From assembly GCA_003864495.1 (NCBI GenBank), contig ML133411.1, positions 1,294,846-1,358,845 of the forward strand: a stretch of 64,000 nt of DNA. Reading direction: 5' to 3'. The notes beneath the pieces were generated by a model, which worked only from the letters and a program-made list of their open reading frames with translations, did not search any database and was not told where the DNA came from. This document shows positions 56,757-64,000 of this stretch, piece by piece (position 1 is the stretch's first letter; each line of letters begins with the position of its first letter). The position numbers were made by a program, and so were the translations under genes. The DNA comes from Nemopilema nomurai. Lineage: Eukaryota > Cnidaria > Scyphozoa > Rhizostomeae > Rhizostomatidae.

Positions 56757-58447
56757 ATGTTGATTTCACAACAGCAACAACGCGTGGGTGCAATTAGTTC
56801 AATCATGGAAGGGGAACAACATAGTAGTGATACCAACGCCGATGAGTTTGAATTACTTTTTGATCCTGAATTCGCCGAATGGCTGGAAAACGATGATGAA
56901 TTTATGAAGTTGATGGATCTGCTTGCAAATGTAGAGGTTGGTACTGTTCATATGTACTGATACTTTTGTATCACTTTCCCGTATTATTATTTCAACCTTT
57001 CTTTGATGTAGGCCCAGTCCATGCGCAAACTCTATATATCTGTATGTCAGTAACAGATCTGAACGCTAAAACTATGTCAGTTTATTAAAACAGTTGTGTT
57101 GAGTTGGTAAGTGTTAGAGTTAAATGGAATTTTCTTGCCGCCCGCGTAGACATCTTATAGCAAAAAGAAAACTGTAATCGACATCAAGGACCGAGATACC
57201 GGGCTGGGCCCCCAGAAAACTTACGTATTGTGAGTAAAACACTTTTATCTTGTAAAACACGGCTGTTTTTTTCACTTATTTATCAGGGCTGCCCCCCCCA
57301 AACAAAAAGTTATATCTCAGTCTTTAATCGACATGCGAGGAAACTTTTAATCAATATTTTGTAGAGCACATAAATTTGTTATTTAAGACATATAGCAGGG
57401 TGATTAAATTTTATCTTTTGCATTTGTCTTTGCTAGGATGATTCTGCAGACCAAATCCTGCATTGCCAAAAATGTGAGAAAACATTCAAGACAAAACTTG
57501 GACTACTGCGGCATGAAAAAACAGTGCACTATGCTCCAAATGAAGAAACTCATAAGAGGAAACTCTGTCATCCATTGGAAATAAAGAGAATTGCCAATGA
57601 AGCTGGGAAAAAACTAGCTGCTGACAAATGCTTTCCAGAGCTAATCCGATCCAAGTTCAGCTCCTTTGGTATTACCAACGAAGAATGCCTAATTTTGAAA
57701 GATCTATTTTCATCTGCTATAGATGTTTTCAATGGGGACCTACAAAAGTTCTGTTCCACAACTTATTCTAAGTTGTCTTCTAGAGAAGTTAAGACTCTCG
57801 GAGCACTGAGTGAATTTGAAACCACTTTATTGCTTACTGAAATTTTAAATCTTTATCTTTCACACCTTGCTGGCAGTGCTAATGAAGTTAATATACCATT
57901 GAAGAAGATATCTGCAAAAGAAGTAGAGAGTTTGGAATACCTGGCAGGATACTGTTTTAGAAAGACATACTTCAAGTTAAGAAGCAGTAGAACTAAACAT
58001 TTAGAAGCAACTGAGCAGTCTCTTGCAATTATCAATGCTGCAAAAACAGATGAACCCCAGTCCTTTGTTGACTTGAAAAACAACACCGGTCTTTGAAAGG
58101 TAAACAGACATGCTACTGCATTACTTCGTCAAGTAGAAATGGTCTTTAGAAAACAAGCAGGACTGTCTTTGCATTCTGTAAATGCAGATGAAATTATTGA
58201 AATTTCAATGGTCAACCCAGTTGTCAAATCTTGTATGACTTCAATGTCCTGGAATACAGATTATTTAGACATTGATGAGGAGATTGTGCAAAATGTATTT
58301 CACTTGATCATCAAGTTGTATGTGAATGTACGTGCACATTCATTTGCAAAGGACATACGGGAAAAACACAAATCAAGAAAGAAGGCAAACAGAAAAAAGT
58401 CATTAAGAGTTGAATTGAAGAGGACAAATGATGGTAATAATGTGTAG
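56757..58447 (+). pseudogene. C2H2 zinc-finger accessory gene of the P-like element
   Basis: Exon 1 (56757 or, from a second ATG, 56805, to about 56936) encodes an acidic segment (DEFELLFDPEFAEWLENDDEF). Exon 2 begins at 57437 after TTTGCTAG and encodes ILHCQKCEKTFKTKLGLLRHEKTVH, one C2H2 finger, then a helical domain with KKISAKEVESLEYLAGYCFRKTY and FVDLKN, ending in a Lys/Arg-rich tail (HKSRKKANRKKSLRV). One in-frame TGA at 58094-58096 sits where related proteins would be expected to have Trp (GGLW); the frame is open on both sides, to 58447. The exon 1 donor is weak. The role is unknown; DNA or transposase binding is a guess. Confidence 0.7.
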
Positions 58448-58612
58448 CATCCTTAACATGAATACTTAAAGGCATATTTTAAACAGTGACATTATATGTT
58501 AAATAATCAAATTAACTAAGTTCATTTTTGCTATATAACACTACATTGAAATGTTAAATCAAAAAATAATATAAGGTTTAAAATTTACTTATTGTATCAA
58601 GTTCAGTGTTTT

Positions 58613-61600
58613 TCATTTTCTTTTTCTTTTTGGTAATGGCTCAGTGGAAATAGCGTTGAACTTTGATGCAGCATGAGTAACATTACCTGCTATTGGTACA
58701 ATGCTGAACTGGCTCTTGATTATGTTGTCATTATAGCCAACACTCTGAAGATTGGGGTTATCTCTTCTTTGACCTATGGACCTTTGCCTCCCAAAGTAGT
58801 TTTCTAAATCATCTTGACAGAAGCGCTCTGTTAAAACATAATGAGCTCCCTTTGACAATAGAAATCTTGTTGCCTCGATCACTGAGTGTACAGATCTTTG
58901 AAGACCGTTGTATGTTTGTCGTGAAATAAACATTGCTTGCTTTTCAGACTTAGAATATTGCCCATCTCTATTTTCAATTGATTTCTTCCAGTCAGCAAAA
59001 AACTTTAAGAATACATTTTCTAGCCATGAAAATCTTTCATCATCTTCAGATTCGAATGGTTTTAAAAACTTTTTCCCTTTCTGCAAATGCTCTTGCTTGT
59101 TGCGGACATTGAAACAGTCAAAAAAGTTATCCATCAGGGAACAAAACTCAGCAGTGCCTTTTGCATCACTAGAGCCATATTCACCAAGAACCTTGGCCAC
59201 AGTTGAGCTCAGAATTTGTACAGCAAGCCTTACTCTCATAGCAGAGTAAGGTGTTAGGTTGATATGCTCATAGGTAAGACGAGGCAATAATTTCAACCCA
59301 AATTCAAGCTCTTCATAATATAGCTTACTTATGTGGCTCCAAAGAATGTGAATGCCACTGTTCCAAAGAAACCTTGATGATTTGTTTGAGCCTGAATTTG
59401 CTAGGTTGTTGCGAGCAGTCTTCATAAGATGGGGGGCATCATTGAAGAAAAAGACAAATCTGTCTGGTGCATAAATATTCTTGACACCATAAACAACACC
59501 ATTCTGTGCTTTACCATCCATCTGTTTGTGCATGTGAAAAAATGAATGATTAGAAGATGCACCATCTCCAACTGCTCCTATTACACATAAATTACATGCG
59601 GCTTCAAGGATGCCAACTGCTCGCCAAAACAACAGAAAAAGCTGAGCTGAAGTGACACCTGTTGTTGCAAATGTTGCAAAACTATATGACAGTGGGTTTA
59701 CAACACTTTTCACAAGGAAAACTAGCACATGAGTTGCAACTTCATCAACTGTTTTTAGGGTTCCAAAGTTGACTTCAGGGTCACCCAAATCAACAAACCC
59801 TATCAATTCTCCTGAATTTTTGTCCCATACAAGATCTTCTTGTATCTTCATTTCATCAAAGCAAATTATGATGTATCTTTCAACATTTGTGAATTTTCTT
59901 GTTCCTTTCTCCAACTGACTGACGACAGCATCATTAAAACCTCTTTTTGGGCGAATGTAATGTCTATAGTCTCTGAGTGTACGGAGGCTTGGAAGAATTA
60001 GCACACCACTTCCATGTTTTTCATCAAACCTCATTTCCTTATAGGCAGATGTAGACTTTGCAGCAAGTGCCAAGCAATACTTAATAATCATTGGATGGTA
60101 TCTAACTTGGCTTGGTCTTTGCTGCAAATATTTCTGTTGCTCTTCCCAGAAAAGTTTCATAAAGGGGGGTATATTTCTGTTATTGCAAGATGTGAATAAT
60201 TCTTTCAAATCATCTCCAAGGTCATTGCTTACAGGCTTTGCCTTGGTGTCAATTTCTCTCTTCGTCTCCTAAGCCGCAATTCAAGTTGCTTGCATTTTAT
60301 CCTGTTTTCCTGGAGAGCTAATTTGATGCGTACTGGATGAGTTGCTGATAAGGGTGCCTTGAGTTTTGCAGCAGAACATTTTGTGTCATCTTTTCTCTTT
60401 TTCTGTTTTGCTTCATACTGCTCTTTTGATTTGCATGGTAAGCATTGACCCTCATCTTGTAGCAAAACTTCACAAGATGTTGCACGCAGGTACTCCTGCT
60501 GCTTCAAAGGTGTCTCTTCCATTGACGAAGACATACAGGAAACAACCATGGGAACAACATGATGGATCATACTTTTGTTTTGATACTCAAAGCCTATTCT
60601 TGTGTTAATTCCTGAGCAAAGTACTGCTGTTTGAAGATCTTTCATAAGAGTTGATAGAGTTAAATTTTTGAAAGTACATCCTGATTGTTTCAGAAAACTG
60701 CAACTTGGCTTTAACAACCACCCGAACACACGTACAGCAAAGCTTAGATTCTCCTCTACTACAATTTCAAATTTTGGAATGGTGTACTGAATGTCCTGTT
60801 TTGCAATATAGCAGCTGTTGTTGCTAGCTTTAATCTCAATATCCAATTTCAAATCACCCACTCTTTTAATAAATTGTTTGAAATCTGTGTAGCATGGAGC
60901 TGCTGTTGAATGAGATGAAAAACGCAAAATTTCACGCTTGGCAATCTGGCTTTCTGACCTACATCCTTGTGGCTGATTTGGCAGACTTTTTTCTGGTAAA
61001 TTCACTGTCGGAATAGCACCTTCTTTAAGTGTTTTGCGATTATTATCTAAAAAGAGACGTATAATCAAAAAGCAAATAGATAATAAAAATTTATAAAATT
61101 TGTGAACTTCTATTGTGTTCTAATTTGTTTATATTTCCACGCTGCAATTCGAATCTAAATGAATTTATAAATGACATATGGAAATATCAATGATTGATAT
61201 TCATTAAAACAACTACATTCACAGAGGCTGACTGTCTTGTCAAAAACGATTTTTGAGCAAGCATAACTTTAGTACCTTAACAAACATATAAATACATAGC
61301 ACTTAGGAGGCTCGATCACCTCTTGTTATTGTCGAAAACGCGTTTCTAATATTTTCTTTTGCCTTCGTGAGAATTTTTTCGAAAGCCCCCTTTTCTAGCA
61401 CAACATTCCTGAACAGACAAAACTAGTTGCATAATTCTTCACCACATAATTCTGGTTATTATCATCTTTGACGCGTGTGCAATAACGAATATTCGTGCCT
61501 TTAATAGACATTCGAACTATACTCACAATAATAGAGTTGATCTGGTCTGAAGTGTTGTTCGCAGATGTAGACACGATCTTCTCTTATTTGTTCTCGTAGG

Positions 61601-61764
61601 CCAACATCAATAACTCGATCTCCTGTGATGACGTTCAAAATTTCATTTCTCCATCGCTTTGTTTCATCGTCCACAGCTTTAGGAAGCTTAAAGATCGATA
61701 TTTCCTTATATTTTTTCGTTCGACACGCTCCACAACCATAAATCGCGCAATTACTTCCAGGCAT
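58613..61764 (-). pseudogene. P-element-like THAP transposase (THAP9-type), one frameshift
   Basis: Exon 1 (complement 61527-61764) encodes a THAP finger: MPGSNCAIYGCGACR… with YICEQHF. It ends at GTGAGTATA and joins in phase to 61046. The second exon carries a linker and a Lys/Arg coiled-coil-like stretch to about 60260, where a single-base shift separates it from the 531-residue block 60208-58613. That block has the P-transposase core: LRDYRHYIRPKRGF, IIICFDEMKIQEDLVWD (Asp about 118), GAVGDGASSN (Asp about 215), FNDAPHLMKTARNNL and TERFCQDDLENYFGRQR (Glu about 480). Total length near 900 aa is like THAP9. Everything but the one shift is open; it could be a real mutation or an assembly error. 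Confidence 0.85.
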
Positions 61765-61856
61765 ACTTTACAGTTTACAACATCATCGCGAAAAGCAAAC
61801 AAAACCCGATTGCACTTACGGAGGTCTGGGACCTAGCGGAACGAAGGACAAAAACA

Positions 61857-61906
61857 TATAACAAGAGCCTATTGTTCGTTCCAGACTAGCTATTCTTATG
61901 ACTATG
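61857..61906 (-). repeat. P-like element right terminal inverted repeat
   Basis: Inverse of 56686-56738, followed by GTCAGAC at 61907-61913. Confidence 0.88.
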
Positions 61907-61913
61907 GTCAGAC
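61907..61913. repeat. Target duplication GTCAGAC (right)
   Basis: Partner of 56679-56685. Confidence 0.75.
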
Positions 61914-62041
61914 AAGTAATCGAAATCCCAATTTTATTGCGTTCTTTCGTGACTGGCTAGAAATCACCAACTGGCAACAGGAAACAGAACAGCTCCTTGT
62001 GACAGCCTCCTGTTTGCCAAAATCGCAAATTCATGCGACCG

Positions 62042-64000
62042 TCGCAAAAGATGAAAGAGAAGAGGCTCCCCCTTCCTAGGGATTGTCACAGGAGTGCGAG
62101 TGATGCACGCGAAGGATGGCGAGTCATTTTTTCGTTGACAACTTTCGTTTCAAGTGTCCGCTCCTACCGTGTTTCGATTTTTGTGTATCTGTGCATTACG
62201 TCATTTTTGCTCTCGATGCGAGGCTCTTGGCGAGGCTAACATGTCTACTTTGTTTCTGGGGTAATTTTAAGGGGCAATTCTATTTCCACAGAAGGGGTTT
62301 TAAGCCCGCGCAGCAGGGTTTTGGGGGCTAGTCTTCTGTTTTACCAATATATTTTTATCTATGGTGAAAGTTGTCTTCAAAGTTTTACTGGAATATATTC
62401 TATTTGAGTGACATGGTCTATCGTGAATTTAAATTTCAACCACGCAGAGTCATCAATTTCATTTAAATATCCTTTTCAGTAATTATTTGGGTGAGCACGC
62501 TAGGAAGGGGCGCATACTTTGCCTTTTCAAGCGTAAATTATTTCGAGTGTCTTGCTGATAAGCTTCACCGCTGTATGTCTTTTTAACTTTGAGCCAAAAG
62601 CAGTAAGTTGTTTCAAAACCAAGTTGAAATTTCGAGTCGGACTTGGATACTTGCAAAAAGCAAGATCGAGTGCACGTCCCGTTTCAGTTTGGTGGCGTCC
62701 AGATGTGGCAATCAATCAAGTTGACAACTCGTTAATGTTAACACCCTTCAAGGAACCTTGTTCAGCGAGCCAAGCGACCTCGGCATGAAACAAACACACG
62801 ACATGACACCTTCCTACTTGCCAAGTCCGAAAAAGCTGCCACGAAATACTTGCTTTGTTGACCGTTTTACTCGTAGTTTTGGAAAGTATTGGGGTAGATT
62901 ACATGGCCGCTGTCTTTATCACAGTTTTGGAAATTGAGGGCGGTTTAAGCTTAAAATCGTAGGAGGGTTACACTGTCAATTCTCCATCGAAGAACAGTTG
63001 ACCACAAGGAAAATGTTTTTCTTTCTGATCAACCTGTAGTGAAGCGAGATAAAACTGCTTCGTATCGTTGTCTAAATTGATTCCTATGTTGCCCCTGAAT
63101 CGGCTCCGACTCTACTTGAACAGTTTACGACTGGCGAAACGTCAAATCTGCTAAATTGACAGTGCAAAGCACCCTTGAATTCTTGCAAAGTGTATAGTGG
63201 AAAATCACTGCCAACCTAGTTATTTTATAAAAAAACTGAAAACCTCGTCAACCCAGTCATTTTTTGTTAAATGACTTCGGGGGCCATGCGAAAAGCGACC
63301 CTTGGCCAACACACAAAAAAAATTGCAACGTAGTTATTTTCATCTCCGGCTTTCTCGATAGCTCTTCACGTTTCAACCGTCCTATGGATAAGCTTTTTGC
63401 TCATTTACCTCGCTACGCTGTCGTAAGAGTTTAGTGTAATTAAAGAAAAAACCGTGACACAAATGAAACTTACCAATAGGCACCAATAATTCTACAGTTG
63501 CAGAAATCTCAACAACTCTACCAACACTAAAGAACAACGCGAGAATGAGTAAACGTCGAATCGAAAACCATGCATCGTCATCCACCAAGAAAATTAAATA
63601 CATACAACATAAAAACGTAGGTTTTAAAGTCGTAGGTAGTCTCTCGTCTATTAAAAACGGAGTTCTTGCTCTTCCTTTCTTCGTCCAACACGGCAACAGT
63701 GGATAACATTTGACGCCATGCCATGACCCTGCAAGCAAGGAAAACTCGTCAAAGCGAGGTCTGCAAAACGCAATCTAAAAGACAAAAACAACGGCAGTTA
63801 CTGATTATAGAATACATAAAACATGTTGTTTATCGCTAAAGCTATTTAGAGCAATTTAGAGCAATTTAGAGCAATTTAGAGTGAAAAACGCCCTCGAGGT
63901 ATGGCGGAAGGGTCAACAGGTCAATTACAGGTGCGAAAATCTAACACAAAACCCAATTCTTCGAAAAAAGAACCAGAAAAACAACGAAAACGACAAACTT
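62042..64000 (+). repeat. Family X repeat, copy C (5' part, cut by window end)
   Basis: Begins TCGCAAAAGATGAA like copies B and E and follows copy B (inverted) through GTTTTGGGGGCTAGTC, CGACATGACACC and the GTCATGGCATGGCGTCAAA region to the AACGCCCTCGAGG block, where the window ends. The last 110 bases equal the first part of copy A. The 63382-63738 minus-strand frame is open in this copy and partly in copy B, but has no recognised motif. Confidence 0.75.
63842..63881 (+). repeat. 10-bp tandem repeat (TTTAGAGCAA)
   Basis: Four successive copies of a decamer just before the AACGCCCTC block; copies A and B have one or two at the same place. Confidence 0.85.

Larger units (their letters stand above)
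56686..61906. mobile_element. P-element-like (THAP9-type) DNA transposon
   Basis: A 5,221-bp element with about 50-bp terminal inverted repeats starting CATAGTCATAAGAA (56686-56738 and inverse 61857-61906) and a 7-bp GTCAGAC duplication. It contains a THAP/P-type transposase on the minus strand and a C2H2 zinc-finger gene on the plus strand, whose stops face each other 165 bp apart. Each gene has one small defect, so the copy is recent but probably not autonomous as it stands. Confidence 0.88.

Noticed and set aside
63842..63881. CRISPR-like or telomeric repeats.
   Set aside because: The decamers are directly adjacent without spacers and lie inside a dispersed repeat.
1..64000. Start and end of the window share about 110 bp, as in a circular or terminally redundant molecule.
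   Set aside because: The shared block is part of family X, which also occurs at 16850-17060 in reverse; it is a dispersed repeat, not circular permutation.

Overview
The window is repeat-dense, intron-containing, AT-rich nuclear DNA from an invertebrate animal. A cnidarian (coral or anemone type) or similar marine invertebrate is my best guess, because the mixture of DIRS, BEL/Pao, Kolobok, P-like, Penelope-like, Helitron and MULE-type elements resembles what is typical there. The species cannot be fixed from sequence alone. I see no conserved single-copy host gene, no rRNA, no tRNA and no CRISPR. Nearly everything recognisable is a mobile element or a remnant of one, many nested inside each other.

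Layout. 1-1725: 3' part of a long dispersed non-coding repeat (here 'family X'). 2044-7499: a structurally complete TTAA-flanked Kolobok DNA transposon with two convergent, apparently intact, spliced genes. The first is a 712-aa THAP transposase; the second is a 209-aa protein carrying the cytoplasmic 'ballast' domain of P2X7 receptors. 7539-9140: a broken SWIM-zinc-finger/YqaJ-exonuclease gene whose 3' flank the Kolobok entered. 9150-20100: a decayed BEL/Pao retrotransposon split inside its integrase by a reverse-oriented family X copy (12376-18817), which itself holds a 3.3-kb Tc1/IS630-like composite (13007-16315). 20340-22510: LINE 5'-UTR-like sequence, a fragment of an 'EADTR' family gene and a MITE. 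22893-29240: a DIRS element with 38-bp perfect inverted ends, holding a nested LINE. 29360-37000: a Penelope-like fragment, then a LINE interrupted by a Ty3/gypsy LTR element that is itself interrupted by another LINE with a 13-bp target duplication. 39200-44440: gag-like piece and a MULE/SWIM transposase relic followed by spliced exons of a cysteine-peptidase-like module. 45190-49700: remnants of a retroelement RNase H, a hAT transposase, a spliced coiled-coil mini-gene and a family X copy. 52130-52790: rearranged family X. 53560-56240: Helitron Rep gene relic. 56686-61906: a P-element-like (THAP9-type) transposon with target duplication, terminal inverted repeats and two convergent genes. 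62042-64000: 5' part of another family X copy, cut by the window edge.

The strongest candidates for new biology are the Kolobok with its P2X7-domain passenger and the P-like element with its zinc-finger passenger. Two unrelated THAP transposons here share the same design: a transposase gene and an accessory gene running towards each other from opposite ends.
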